Notes: a model not told the origin generated them from the sequence alone. Counted from the stretch's first letter, positions 5,837 through 13,056 are shown. The stretch is 13,360 bases of DNA from Chloroflexota bacterium (GCA_902810755.1 CADDYT010000163.1:1-13360), one strand, 5' to 3'. Numbers and translations are program-made.

Positions 5837-7423
5837 ATGGCTGATGAATGGGATACTGAGGAGAATGACCAGAGTGACCAGAATGCGTACAGGGGTACGG
5901 GCGGCCCCGCTGGGAGCGATTCTACCGCCGGGAGCAATTCTGGCTGGACTAATCAGGGTGACATAGATAAGCGCATTGAGGATATCAAGCGCCTGGTCGT
6001 GCAGGGAGCGAGCGAAGCGCAGCTGCGCATTAAACAGGCGGTTACTCGCGCGAATGAATACTTACAGCAGGCGCAGACAGCACCGGCCACGCCGCCTGCT
6101 CCAAAGCAGGCCACCAGCGTGGAGGAGCAGCGCATCCGCCAGCTGGCGAACACGTGGAGCAATGCGAACTGGCGTGTGGCGCGTGAACTGGGTAACTTCA
6201 TGGATATCGTCTCCTGGGGCATCGATGAGGTGTGGGAGGTCACGCTGCAAACGCGCTGGGAGACGCGCAGCATGGAGATTATCAGCGAGCCGTATACCGG
6301 TAAGCAGCCGGGCAGGCAGCAGCCTTTGCTCCCCGTCTGGGACTTTGAGTTGCCGCCGGTCAGCGGATTGAAAGCGCCGCTGAGCCGCACGCGCGTCGAA
6401 GGGCTGGACGAGGTGCTGGCCTGCAGCGCCTGCAATAGCACGGGGCGCGCCCTCTGTTCCGCCTGCTCCGGCCGCGGCTGGATTGTCTGCCCGGAGTGTA
6501 AGGGGCGCACGAAGAAACGCTGCTCCACCTGTCGCGGGCGCGGCTACGTGGCCGACTGGGCCGAGCGAGAGAAGAAGCCATTCTTCAAGAGGCAGGCCGA
6601 TCATGTGGCGCACGCGGTCAACGAGCGCGTGGCCGATGTGTTTGAGGGTATTCGCTCGCAGGGCATGCCTATTCCCAATCCGATCGACACCGACCCGGCG
6701 ACAAAGGGCAAGACGGTTCCCTGCCCCGATTGTATCAACGGTGAGGTAGATTGCACCTGCGGCAACGGGAAGCGCGTGTGCGAGGTCTGCCAGGGCGCGA
6801 AATCCTCCCTGTGTGCCAGTTGCAAAGGGACGGGCAAGGTGGTGCGCCACCGCGAGATCGTGCGCCAGTTTGAGCTGCGCACGCAGAGCAGAATCATGGG
6901 TGAGAGCGTCATCCCGCCATCGAAGCTCGAACGGGCGGTAGGTGAGCTGGTCTACAGCGCCGAGGTGAACGAAGACCTGCATCCCGAGGCGGCCCCTAAC
7001 GGCGTTCCGCTGGATGTCTGGCATGCCGCCGTAGAGATGGCCCAGATTGAGACATCCCGGCAGTACCGGCCCGGCAACGAGAACGCGCAGGCGCAATCTC
7101 GCCCGACGTTGCAGGTGCTGGAACTGGTACGTATCCCTTACACCAGGGTCGATTACCGCTACTCGAACCAGGATTATACCTTCTACATCTACGACAGCGA
7201 GGGTCAGGAAAAGTTCTATGCCGACCGCTATCCGGCGCGCTGGGACCGCATTGAGCGGCTGGTGCGCGCCATCAGCGCCGACCTGATGACTTCACCGGAA
7301 GGCGAGCAGCAGGCAAATAATCAGGCAAACAACAACATCCCTCCCTACAGCTATCGTGTTCCCGTCGAGAGGCCGCCCTACACCGTCACCGAGGAGGATG
7401 AGGACGCCCCGGGTCCGCTCTAA
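5837..7423 (+). CDS. Large protein with two DnaJ-like zinc-binding arrays and no J domain
   Basis: I do not recognise a named family for this 528-residue protein. The N-terminus is disordered (Gly/Ser/Asn/Asp-rich, residues 1-40), followed by a helical stretch (about 41-75), a Pro/Ala linker, and a conserved-looking segment with many Trp (WSNANWRVARELGNFMDIVSW). Two Cys-rich arrays follow. The first has four CxxC pairs starting at Cys196, 207, 218 and 229, most trailed by G-x-G as in the DnaJ central domain. The second starts at Cys296, 306, 315 and 326; its second pair is CxC (306, 308). Between them lies a charged helical spacer. A mixed alpha/beta C-terminal region (about 350-500) and an acidic Pro-rich tail follow. 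No J domain, membrane segment or signal peptide is seen. ATG 5837 has AGGAGG 7 nt upstream; an earlier GTG at 5792 is less likely. A chaperone-like or protein-binding scaffold role is only an inference. Confidence 0.85.
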   Translation: MADEWDTEENDQSDQNAYRGTGGPAGSDSTAGSNSGWTNQGDIDKRIEDIKRLVVQGASEAQLRIKQAVTRANEYLQQAQTAPATPPAPKQATSVEEQRIRQLANTWSNANWRVARELGNFMDIVSWGIDEVWEVTLQTRWETRSMEIISEPYTGKQPGRQQPLLPVWDFELPPVSGLKAPLSRTRVEGLDEVLACSACNSTGRALCSACSGRGWIVCPECKGRTKKRCSTCRGRGYVADWAEREKKPFFKRQADHVAHAVNERVADVFEGIRSQGMPIPNPIDTDPATKGKTVPCPDCINGEVDCTCGNGKRVCEVCQGAKSSLCASCKGTGKVVRHREIVRQFELRTQSRIMGESVIPPSKLERAVGELVYSAEVNEDLHPEAAPNGVPLDVWHAAVEMAQIETSRQYRPGNENAQAQSRPTLQVLELVRIPYTRVDYRYSNQDYTFYIYDSEGQEKFYADRYPARWDRIERLVRAISADLMTSPEGEQQANNQANNNIPPYSYRVPVERPPYTVTEEDEDAPGPL

Positions 7424-7443
7424 ATCGGGGTATTGATACTAGA

Positions 7444-7488
7444 AACGACACCGGCAACGCCATCGTGCTGCCGGTGTCGTTGTGTTTT
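7444..7488 (+). terminator. Rho-independent terminator after the zinc-array gene
   Basis: A perfect 13-bp stem, AACGACACCGGCA (7444-7456) with TGCCGGTGTCGTT (7469-7481), encloses a 12-nt loop and is followed by TGTGTTTT. It ends only about 10 nt before the ribosome binding site of the next gene. Confidence 0.75.
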
Positions 7489-7508
7489 CATACGTACTGG
7501 AGAAGAGC

Positions 7509-8270
7509 ATGCCAGCAATCTGGATCGGGACTTCGGGCTGGGTTTATCCGCACTGGAATGGGCGTTTTTACCCCCCCGATTTGCCTGCCCGCGAGCAACT
7601 CGCATACTACGCTCGCTATTTCCCGACGGTCGAGATCAATCGCAGCTTCTATCGTCTACCCACCCGCGAGCAGTTCCATGCCTGGGCGCAGCAGGTAGCG
7701 GCCTACCCTGAATTTCTCTTTTCTGTGAAGGCGAGCAGGTATATTACCCACCTGAAGAAACTTTTGCAGCCAGAGGAGGCTATCGGGCGGCTGATGCAGG
7801 CAGCAGGTGGGCTGGGTCAGCACCTGGGGCCGTTTCTCTACCAGCTTCCTCCGCACTGGCACGCCGACCCGGCACGGTTGGAGCAGTTCATCTCCCTGCT
7901 GCCACGGGGTCAACAGGCGGCGTTTGAGTTTCGCGACTCCTCCTGGTTCCAGCCGGACATGCTCAAAGCACTGGCTCATATCCTGAACAGCGCAGGTTGT
8001 GCGCTGGTCATTGCCGTCGGGGGCGCGCTGCCCACTCCGCTTGATATCCCATCCATCGGCCCATTTCGCTATCTCCGTTTCCACAACGGCGCGCGCGGCA
8101 TCGGCTTCTCCGATGAAGAACTCACCTTCTGGGCCAATCGTCTCAAGATTGGTGCGCAGGAGTGTACCACGTATGCATATTTTAACAATGATCCTGAAGG
8201 ATACGCTGTCAAAGATGCCCTGCGCCTGCGCGAACTGGTTGGCCCGGCGGCAGTGATGCCGGGAGGATAG
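7509..8270 (+). CDS. DUF72 (YecE-like) family protein
   Basis: The 253-residue protein matches the DUF72/YecE family, a TIM-barrel fold whose biochemical role is not settled. Hallmarks in order are IWIGTSGWVYPHW (4-16), VEINRSFYRLPTREQF, FSVKASRYITHLKKL, LGPFLYQLPPHWH, AAFEFRDSSWF, RYLRFHNGARG and the C-terminal signature TYAYFNNDPEGYAVKDALRL. The length is normal for the family. ATG 7509 is preceded by TGGAG with a 6-nt spacer; the GTG at 7482 lies in the terminator tail and is rejected. There is almost no room for a separate promoter between the terminator and this start, so the gene may depend on read-through from the zinc-array gene. It converges with the YtxH-like gene, 47 bp apart. Confidence 0.88.
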   Translation: MPAIWIGTSGWVYPHWNGRFYPPDLPAREQLAYYARYFPTVEINRSFYRLPTREQFHAWAQQVAAYPEFLFSVKASRYITHLKKLLQPEEAIGRLMQAAGGLGQHLGPFLYQLPPHWHADPARLEQFISLLPRGQQAAFEFRDSSWFQPDMLKALAHILNSAGCALVIAVGGALPTPLDIPSIGPFRYLRFHNGARGIGFSDEELTFWANRLKIGAQECTTYAYFNNDPEGYAVKDALRLRELVGPAAVMPGG

Positions 8271-8317
8271 CAACGAATACATGGGCGAACTTTTACGAGG
8301 AAATTTCGTCCATTGAC

Positions 8318-8935
8318 CTACTTGCCAGACCGCTTACCGCGCTTCCCTTTTCTGGTCGGGGTGCCTTGCCTTTGCCGGACAGGCTGCTTCGGAGTCGGTT
8401 CGGCTTCTTCGACCTGTTCCTGTTCGGCCTGCTGTGCCTGCTGCGCTGCCGACGCGGGCTGTGGTGGGACAACCGGTACTGGTCCGGCTGGCGTTTCCAG
8501 TGGTGGCGGCATCTGCATCGATGGTGGTGTCTGTACCGGTGGCGGCGTTTCCAGCGGTGGCGGGGGCTGTACCGGCGCTGGCGTCTCTACAGCTGGCGGT
8601 GTTGCCAGTGGGATCACCGGCGCTGGCTGGACAGGCTGAGCCGGGGGTTGTGCGGCGGGTGGCTGCGCCTGCGTTTGCCGGGCGGCAGGAGCAGGCTGGA
8701 CAGAGGGAGTCTGTGCCGGTTGTGCAGCCGGAGTCTGAACTCGTGCCGGAGCTTGCTGTCGGGCAGGCGCTCGCTCCGTTATCTGTCGTGCTGGCTGCTG
8801 CACCTGTGGTGAGGGAATGCGCTGTTGAGACCGCAGTTTCTCAGCCAGCAGATCAAGCATCTCCTCGCCTTTCATCGGCGCAAATAGCAGGCCAACTCCT
8901 ACGCCAACGATCATACCTCGTCTAAACCAACCCAT
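8318..8935 (-). CDS. YtxH-like protein with long Pro/Ala/Gln-rich tail
   Basis: The 205-residue product starts with WFRRGMIVGVGVGLLFAPMKGEEM, the pattern of YtxH-type proteins (short glycine-rich hydrophobic segment, then LFAPxxGEE). Residues 4-20 are probably a membrane anchor or surface helix. After a short helix (LLAEKLRSQQR) the rest, about 40-205, is low-complexity: Pro, Ala and Gln dominate, with loosely repeated ETPxPxQxPP units around residues 115-145, a Gln/Glu patch, and a strongly basic end (TRKGKRGKRSGK). That tail is surely disordered. YtxH proteins are often called general stress or gas-vesicle-related, but the role is unknown. The start has AGGAAGGAAG (8945-8954) 9 nt upstream. 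The basic end might bind nucleic acid or acidic polymers; this is speculation. Confidence 0.75.
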   Translation of the reverse strand: MGWFRRGMIVGVGVGLLFAPMKGEEMLDLLAEKLRSQQRIPSPQVQQPARQITERAPARQQAPARVQTPAAQPAQTPSVQPAPAARQTQAQPPAAQPPAQPVQPAPVIPLATPPAVETPAPVQPPPPLETPPPVQTPPSMQMPPPLETPAGPVPVVPPQPASAAQQAQQAEQEQVEEAEPTPKQPVRQRQGTPTRKGKRGKRSGK

Positions 8936-9000
8936 ATGTAAAAACTTCCTTCCTTGAAGTCATGAGTAAATTGCAAACGAATAAGTTCATGGATGAGGGT

Positions 9001-9029
9001 ATCATAATTTACACGTGAGAGGACAGCAA
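9001..9029 (-). promoter_or_regulatory. Candidate promoter of the YtxH-like gene
   Basis: Minus-strand TTGCTG (9029-9024) and TATGAT (9006-9001) are spaced 17 bp apart, about 60 nt upstream of the start codon. The -10 matches 5 of 6, the -35 only 3 of 6. Confidence 0.4.
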
Positions 9030-9080
9030 AAAGAGACAGTATTTTTCAGGAGGACATGATCGCAAAAAGGCCTCCCCGCG

Positions 9081-9106
9081 CGCAGGCCAGCCACGGCTGG
9101 CCTGCG
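9081..9106. repeat. Hairpin repeat downstream of the SHOCT remnant
   Basis: CGCAGGCCAGC (9081-9091) and GCTGGCCTGCG (9096-9106) form an 11-bp stem with a 4-nt loop. The CGGCTGGCCTGC motif recurs at 9121-9132 and 13221-13232, so this belongs to the dispersed repeat family. On the minus strand a T5 run occurs about 15 nt after the stem, so it might also terminate that transcript. Confidence 0.6.
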
Positions 9107-9142
9107 AAGGTAGTTTATGGCGGCTGGCCTGCTTATATCTTG

Positions 9143-9367
9143 TTACGACCCGTTGAGGATTCTCTGTTTTTCGGCCTGGAATTCATCTTCGGTCAGCACG
9201 CCTTGCTCACGTAGTTGTCCCAGAACTTTGAGCTGGGCCAACCGGTTAGCCTGGGCGTTGCCCGGTGCTGTCTGGGCAGGCGGCTGATATGACGGTGCGG
9301 GTTGTTGATATTGCTGCTGGTATTGTGGATATGGTGGAGCGGGCTGCTGGTACTGTCTTTTTTCTCC
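9143..9367 (-). pseudogene. SHOCT-domain protein remnant without a usable start codon
   Basis: The minus-strand frame reads RQYQQPAPPYPQYQQQYQQP and on to RLAQLKVLGQLREQGVLTEDEFQAEKQRILNGS, ending at TAA 9145-9143. The last ~30 residues are a clear SHOCT domain, a short C-terminal helical hairpin found on many small bacterial membrane-associated proteins; the preceding Gln/Pro/Tyr-rich linker is also typical. However, the frame opens after a TAA at 9370-9368 and contains no ATG, GTG or TTG before the linker, although an AAGGAG ribosome-binding-like site lies right there. Upstream of the TAA the same frame is open back to ATG 9442, but that stretch does not look like the usual N-terminus. The gene is probably decayed, or an ATG was lost by a small change. 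A sequencing error is possible. Confidence 0.5.
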
Positions 9368-9476
9368 TTAGCTCGATTTCCCTGTACTGTCTGTCGCTTC
9401 CAAGAGGCTACGAAGACCGTAACGACACGGGCAATAGATCATAAGCGTTAACTGAAGCCCGCGCGAGCGCGAAGCT

Positions 9477-9569
9477 GGCCACCCGCCAGGGGTGGCCCTA
9501 CTCTACGCGGCGGCTCCACAAGCCCTACGATACGTCCGTCTAGAGTAGGGCCACCCCTGGCGGGTGGCC
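9477..9569. repeat. 29-bp perfect inverted repeat of the dispersed family
   Basis: Positions 9477-9505 are the exact reverse complement of 9541-9569, separated by 35 bp. Each arm carries the GGCCACCC/GGGTGGCC dyad, so every arm can fold alone and the pair can form a long hairpin. The same core is found at 67-93, 9653-9678, and 13135-13230. Confidence 0.9.
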
Positions 9570-9596
9570 TGGGGCGGCCTGAAGTGAACGCCTATG

Positions 9597-9678
9597 GGGG
9601 TGGCCCTACGAGAGACGACCCCTCCACCAGCGGCACGAGCCACCCGTGTATATAGGGCCACCCCTGGCGGGTGGCCTG
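9597..9678. repeat. Partial and full copies of the dispersed repeat
   Basis: A truncated inverted core (GGGGTGGCCCTAC) occupies 9597-9609, and a full forward core 9653-9678. The segments after the forward cores, GAAGTGAACGC (9581-9591) and TAAGTGAACGC (9689-9699), resemble each other, showing that the repeat unit extends beyond the dyad. Confidence 0.75.
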
Positions 9679-9699
9679 AGGCGGCGTTAAGTGAACGCT

Positions 9700-10032
9700 T
9701 CTGGGGCAATAGATACCTTTCCTGTACTAAACACGAATCGGTGGATAGACAGGTGTACTTTCTCCGTATCTCTGTCTATCATGCTTTATACCTGTGCTTA
9801 TTGCGCCTTATGTATCTAGCTGTATCTTTATCATAGATCACCATTCTCAAGAAATATGCAGTGAAATGTAAAGAATGTGTGAAGAGTGGATGCCATGCCA
9901 TGTCCGGGCCGAATGGTAATGGGAGGTACTGTGCGCGCAAGAATCAGATAGCTTCCTGTGTCTCGAAAGTGTACTATATGGGAGAACGATGAATGATTGA
10001 GTATGTTCAGGGAGTATGAAGGAGAGCAGAGT
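9700..10032. other. Intergenic stretch upstream of ada with no supported gene
   Basis: This AT-richer region between the repeat cluster and ada has short open frames on both strands, but none with a ribosome site and recognisable protein. TACTAT near 9972-9977, about 55 nt before the ada start, might be a -10 box, but no good -35 accompanies it. Confidence 0.4.
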
Positions 10033-11103
10033 ATGCAGGAAGATCAATACTGGCGGGCGGTGATGACGAGGGATGAGGAGCTGGATGGCGTCTTTGTTTA
10101 CGCGGTGCGCTCAACGGGGGTGTATTGTCGGCCATCGTGTCCGTCGCGCAGGCCGGGGAGGGAACAGGTGGTGTTCTTCGCGCGGCCAGAGGCGGCGGAG
10201 GAGGCAGGATTTCGCGCCTGCAAACGCTGCCGCCCGCGCGAGCTTTCGAGCCGCGAGGAGCAGGTGGCGCTGGTGCAGCAGCTTTGCGCCTATATCGAGG
10301 AACACCTGGAGCGGCAGTTGACGCTGGCGGAACTGGGGGCGCAGGCGCATCTCAGCCCGTATCACTTGCAGCGCGTGTTCAAGAGCGTGATGGGTATTAC
10401 GCCGCGCCAGTATGCAGGGGCGCGCCGCATGGAGCAGTTCAAGGCGCGGCTCAAAGATGGCGAGACGGTGACGACGGCCCTCTTTGACGCGGGCTTCAGT
10501 TCCAGTAGTCGTTTATATGAGCGTGTCCCCGATCAACTGGGGATGACGCCGGTGACGTATCGCAAGGGAGGTGCAGGCATGGACATTCGCTATGCTATTG
10601 TCAATTCGCCGCTGGGCCGGTTGCTGGTAGCGGCGACCATGAAGGGAATCTGTTCCGTTTGCCTGGGCGATGATGACGCGGTGCTGGAAGCGACGCTCAG
10701 GGACGAGTATAGAGCGGCCACGATTCAGCGTGATGAGGCCGAACTGAGCGAGGAGGTGAACGCGCTGTTGCGCCACCTGAACGGGCAACAACCTGATCTT
10801 GATCTGCCTCTGGATGTGCAGGCGACAGCCTTCCAGTGGCGCGTCTGGCAGGAATTGCGCGCCATTCCCTACGGCAGCACGCGCTCCTACAGCGAGATTG
10901 CGCAGGCTATCGGCCAGCCGCAGGCGAGACGCGCGGTGGCCCGTGCCTGCGCCACTAACCCTGCCGCCCTCGTCATCCCCTGCCATCGCGTCGTGCGCGG
11001 CGATGGCGACCCCGGCGGCTATCGCTGGGGCGTCGAACGCAAGCGCCGCCTGCTGGCGCAGGAGCAAGAGCAAACGCGGGAGGCGCTGGCAGAAGTCCCT
11101 TAA
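10033..11103 (+). CDS. ada: Bifunctional Ada: methylphosphotriester/O6-methylguanine methyltransferase and AraC-type activator
   Basis: At 356 residues this is the full Ada length (E. coli 354). The N-terminal zinc domain has Cys32, Cys36 (GVYCRPSC), Cys63 and Cys66 (ACKRC); Cys32 matches the methyl-accepting Cys38 of E. coli, which switches Ada into an activator. An AraC-type DNA-binding domain follows (about 85-180: LTLAELGAQAHLSPYHLQRV, then VTTALFDAGFSSSSRLYERV). The C-terminal methyltransferase has VIPCHRVV with acceptor Cys317, then GGYRWGVERKRRLL. All catalytic residues are present, so it should repair alkylated DNA by suicide transfer and regulate the adaptive response. ATG 10033 has AAGGAG 8 nt upstream; ATG 10003 and TTG 9997 are less likely. 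No alkA, alkB or other repair gene is adjacent, so its regulon lies elsewhere or it regulates itself. Confidence 0.93.
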   Translation: MQEDQYWRAVMTRDEELDGVFVYAVRSTGVYCRPSCPSRRPGREQVVFFARPEAAEEAGFRACKRCRPRELSSREEQVALVQQLCAYIEEHLERQLTLAELGAQAHLSPYHLQRVFKSVMGITPRQYAGARRMEQFKARLKDGETVTTALFDAGFSSSSRLYERVPDQLGMTPVTYRKGGAGMDIRYAIVNSPLGRLLVAATMKGICSVCLGDDDAVLEATLRDEYRAATIQRDEAELSEEVNALLRHLNGQQPDLDLPLDVQATAFQWRVWQELRAIPYGSTRSYSEIAQAIGQPQARRAVARACATNPAALVIPCHRVVRGDGDPGGYRWGVERKRRLLAQEQEQTREALAEVP

Positions 11104-11137
11104 CAGAGCAGGCGCGGTCAATGCCGCGCCTGCTCTG
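11104..11137 (+). terminator. Hairpin directly after ada
   Basis: CAGAGCAGGCGCGG (11104-11117) pairs perfectly with CCGCGCCTGCTCTG (11124-11137), a 14-bp stem with a 6-nt loop starting right after the stop codon. The following bases (CGTTCTAC) are not a U-run, so termination may be weak or factor-dependent. Confidence 0.6.
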
Positions 11138-11215
11138 CGTTCTACAGATTCTCTGATAGCCATACGAACAGATAGCCCATTCTTCCCATATTTTACTGCT
11201 TGCATCGCTATTAAA

Positions 11216-11221
11216 AGTATA
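11216..11221 (+). promoter_or_regulatory. Orphan TATAAT -10 box
   Basis: A perfect TATAAT lies upstream of the decayed membrane-protein frame, followed by a GGGGTAAGG ribosome-site-like run at 11228-11236. No good -35 is found at 16-18 bp. It may be the relic of a promoter. Confidence 0.35.
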
Positions 11222-11234
11222 ATGGATGGGGTAA

Positions 11235-11594
11235 GGATTACATATATCTGGTATTCTCGCTAAAAGAGTTGCTGAAGCCGTGCGTTTTGACTGTATCAGC
11301 GGCCTTTGTATTCCTGCCGAGCTGGCCCTGTTTGCCTGCTATTGTTTTCTTCGCTTCCATGATGTGCTGGCCTTCTCGCACGCGCAAAGTATCGGCTTTC
11401 TCTTGCTTTTCCCAGGCGCGGATACGTTTCCCCTGCAATCCCTTTCTCGCCTGATATTAGAAGTTTTCCCCGCGTTTCTGGTGCTGGCTGCGATGGGGAA
11501 AAACCGGCAGTTTTATCTCTACTACCTTGTCCTCTCGGTATCGCTCCTCTCCTTCATGCTGCTCCAGTTTTTGAGTGGCCACTGGATTGTGTGA
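11235..11594 (+). pseudogene. Truncated C-terminal fragment of a polytopic membrane protein
   Basis: The frame is open from 11235 with no ATG (first GTG 11280) to TGA 11592-11594. It encodes hydrophobic segments CIPAELALFACYCFLRF, SLSRLILEVFPAFLVLAAMG and YLVLSVSLLSFMLLQFLSGH. The PLQSLSRLILEVFPAFLVLA...GKNR...LSGHWIV ending resembles the C-terminus of PIG-V/ArnT-type glycosyltransferases, multi-membrane proteins that end this way; this is from memory of the family and is tentative. About 110 residues is far too short for such an enzyme, and HAQSIGFLLLF looks like a join where a central block was deleted. I read it as a remnant with an internal deletion and a lost N-terminus. It could instead be a small membrane protein starting at GTG 11280. 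Confidence 0.5.
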
Positions 11595-11706
11595 AGCATC
11601 AAGGATATATCATGCTGAGCGAAGGGGAAGCATCTAATCGTGGGCGTTCTGTTATGCCCTTCTTCGGATGCTGAGCGCAGCGAAGCATGACGCGTCCTTG
11701 ATGCTT
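11594..11706. mobile_element. 113-bp MITE-like element with terminal inverted repeats
   Basis: Ends 11594-11616 and 11684-11706 are inverted repeats of 23 bp, matching at 19; the four mismatches are one central block (TATA versus CGCG). The interior has GGGC...GCCC pairing and two ATGCTGAGCG segments (11612-11621 and 11668-11677). No coding capacity. It begins on the last base of the membrane-protein remnant and ends 11 bp from the hisS stop; a T5 run at its right end may let it act as a terminator on the plus strand. Confidence 0.65.
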
Positions 11707-11717
11707 TTTATTGCAGG

Positions 11718-13016
11718 CTATTTCAGGCCGGACAGGTACTCGAAGAGTCGTGCTGTCTCGACCTCGACCTGTTTGTGTTCTTCGTTGATATTGCCCTGCA
11801 GGGTGCGCACGGTGACGGAGTTGCGGGCGAGTTCGTTTTCGCCGATGAGGATGGCGTAGGCGGCGCCGGAGGCGTTGGCCTGCTTCATCTGCGCCTTCGC
11901 GCTGCGGTCGCCATAGCTCATGTCGGTTTTGATACCCATATGGCGCAGGTACGCGACCAGCCTGACGGCCTCGTCTTTCAGTTCGGGCGTGCGGGCAAGG
12001 TAGACGACGAAGGCGCGGGGCTTCTCCTCTGGCGGTGGCGTGATGCGCTGCCGCTTCATTTCGAGAATGATGCGTTCTACGCCCGCGCCGAAGCCGATGC
12101 CCGGCGTGGGGCTGCCGCCAAGAATTTCGGCCAGCCCGTCGTAGCGACCGCCGCCGCCCAGCGCCAGCTTATCGTCGGCGGCTGTGAACTCGAAGACGGT
12201 GCGCGTGTAGTAGTCCAGGCCGCGCACGAGCAGCGGGTTGAGCGTGAAGGGGATCTCGGCCAGCGTCAGGTAGTGTTGCAGCGCGGCGAAATGTTCGCGG
12301 CACGGCTCGCAGAGGTAATCGGCGATTTTGGGCGCGGCGGCGATCTTCGCCTGATCCTGCGGCTCTTTGCAGTCGAGCAGGCGCAGGGGATTCTTCTCGA
12401 AGCGCATTCTGCAATCGGGACAGCATTCATTGAGCAGCGGGCGATAATATTCTTTCAGCCGTTCAATGTATTGTGGGCGGCAGTTCTGGTCGCCGATGCT
12501 GTTGAGCTGAAGGCGGATATTCCTCAAGCCAAGCTCCGTGTAGACCTGGTAGAGCAGGGCGATCATCTCGGAGTCGATGGCGGGGTCGCTGTCGCCCAGC
12601 GCCTCACAGCCGAACTGGTGGTGTTCGCGATAGCGGCCTGCCTGCGGCTTATCGTGGCGAAAGATTGGCACGCTCAGATAGTAGAGCTTGACGGGCTGCG
12701 GCAGTTTGAACATGCCATGTTCCAGATAGGCGCGCACGACGCCGGCGGTGCCTTCCGGTCGCATGGTCAGGCTGGTGCGATGCCCCTCTTTATCGGCGCG
12801 ATCCTCGAAGGTATACATTTCCTTCTCGACGATGTCGGTGCCTTCGCCAGCCGTGCGGCGGTAGACGGCAGTTTCTTCCAGGGTGGGCGTCTCGATGCGC
12901 CGGTAGCCGTAAAGTTCGGCCACGCGCGAGGCCACGTTTTCAAAAAAGCGCCAGTAGGGCTGCTCCTCCGGCAGAATATCACTGAAGCCCTGTAAGGCTC
13001 GATAGAGTACGGGCAT
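11718..13016 (-). CDS. hisS: Histidyl-tRNA synthetase
   Basis: The 432-residue protein charges tRNA-His with histidine in the cytoplasm. It has the class II core: motif 1 region (residues 39-50, RRIETPTLEETA), TSLTMRPEGTAGVVRAY (81-97), motif 2 with the HisRS loop (VPIFRHDKPQAGRYREHHQFGCEALG, 116-141), the histidine-binding LVRGLDYYTRTVFE (263-276) and motif 3 GIGFGAGVERI (306-316). The C-terminal anticodon-binding domain spans about 330-432. An insertion domain carries Cys198, 199, 202, 216, 236 and 239 (CCPDC, LLDCKEP, CEPC), which could bind zinc as in some bacterial HisRS. The ATG at 13016 has GAGAGG about 6 nt upstream; a GTG six codons earlier overlaps that site and is rejected. It appears monocistronic here; aspS, a frequent neighbour, is not visible. 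Confidence 0.95.
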   Translation of the reverse strand: MPVLYRALQGFSDILPEEQPYWRFFENVASRVAELYGYRRIETPTLEETAVYRRTAGEGTDIVEKEMYTFEDRADKEGHRTSLTMRPEGTAGVVRAYLEHGMFKLPQPVKLYYLSVPIFRHDKPQAGRYREHHQFGCEALGDSDPAIDSEMIALLYQVYTELGLRNIRLQLNSIGDQNCRPQYIERLKEYYRPLLNECCPDCRMRFEKNPLRLLDCKEPQDQAKIAAAPKIADYLCEPCREHFAALQHYLTLAEIPFTLNPLLVRGLDYYTRTVFEFTAADDKLALGGGGRYDGLAEILGGSPTPGIGFGAGVERIILEMKRQRITPPPEEKPRAFVVYLARTPELKDEAVRLVAYLRHMGIKTDMSYGDRSAKAQMKQANASGAAYAILIGENELARNSVTVRTLQGNINEEHKQVEVETARLFEYLSGLK

Positions 13017-13050
13017 ATGTTTCCTCTCTTTCACAATCGGGTGCGACGCT

Positions 13051-13056
13051 ATTATA
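13051..13056 (-). promoter_or_regulatory. Extended -10 promoter of hisS
   Basis: TGCTATAAT on the minus strand gives a perfect -10 with the TGn extension, 35 nt before the ATG. No strong -35 is present, as expected of extended -10 promoters. A CAGATATCTG palindrome (13058-13067) lies directly upstream. No T-box leader fits in the short leader. Confidence 0.6.

Noticed and set aside
6062..7096. 344-codon minus-strand open frame across the zinc-array gene
   Set aside because: It is antisense to a gene with a perfect AGGAGG site and ordered Cys motifs, and has none of its own.
8313..8925. Cys/Gly-, Trp/Arg- and Val/Ala-rich plus-strand frames opposite the YtxH-like gene
   Set aside because: They arise from the low-complexity Pro/Gln tail; the minus frame has the ribosome site and YtxH-like start.
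9056..9214. Small plus-strand ORF beginning MIAKRPPRAQ after AGGAGG
   Set aside because: The spacer is only 2 nt, and the frame runs through a repeat hairpin and antisense to the SHOCT domain.
9847..10047. 66-codon minus-strand frame upstream of ada
   Set aside because: It overlaps the ada leader, has no clear ribosome site and its composition looks random.
11775..12995. 406-codon plus-strand open frame over hisS
   Set aside because: HisRS on the minus strand is unambiguous; this is its shadow.
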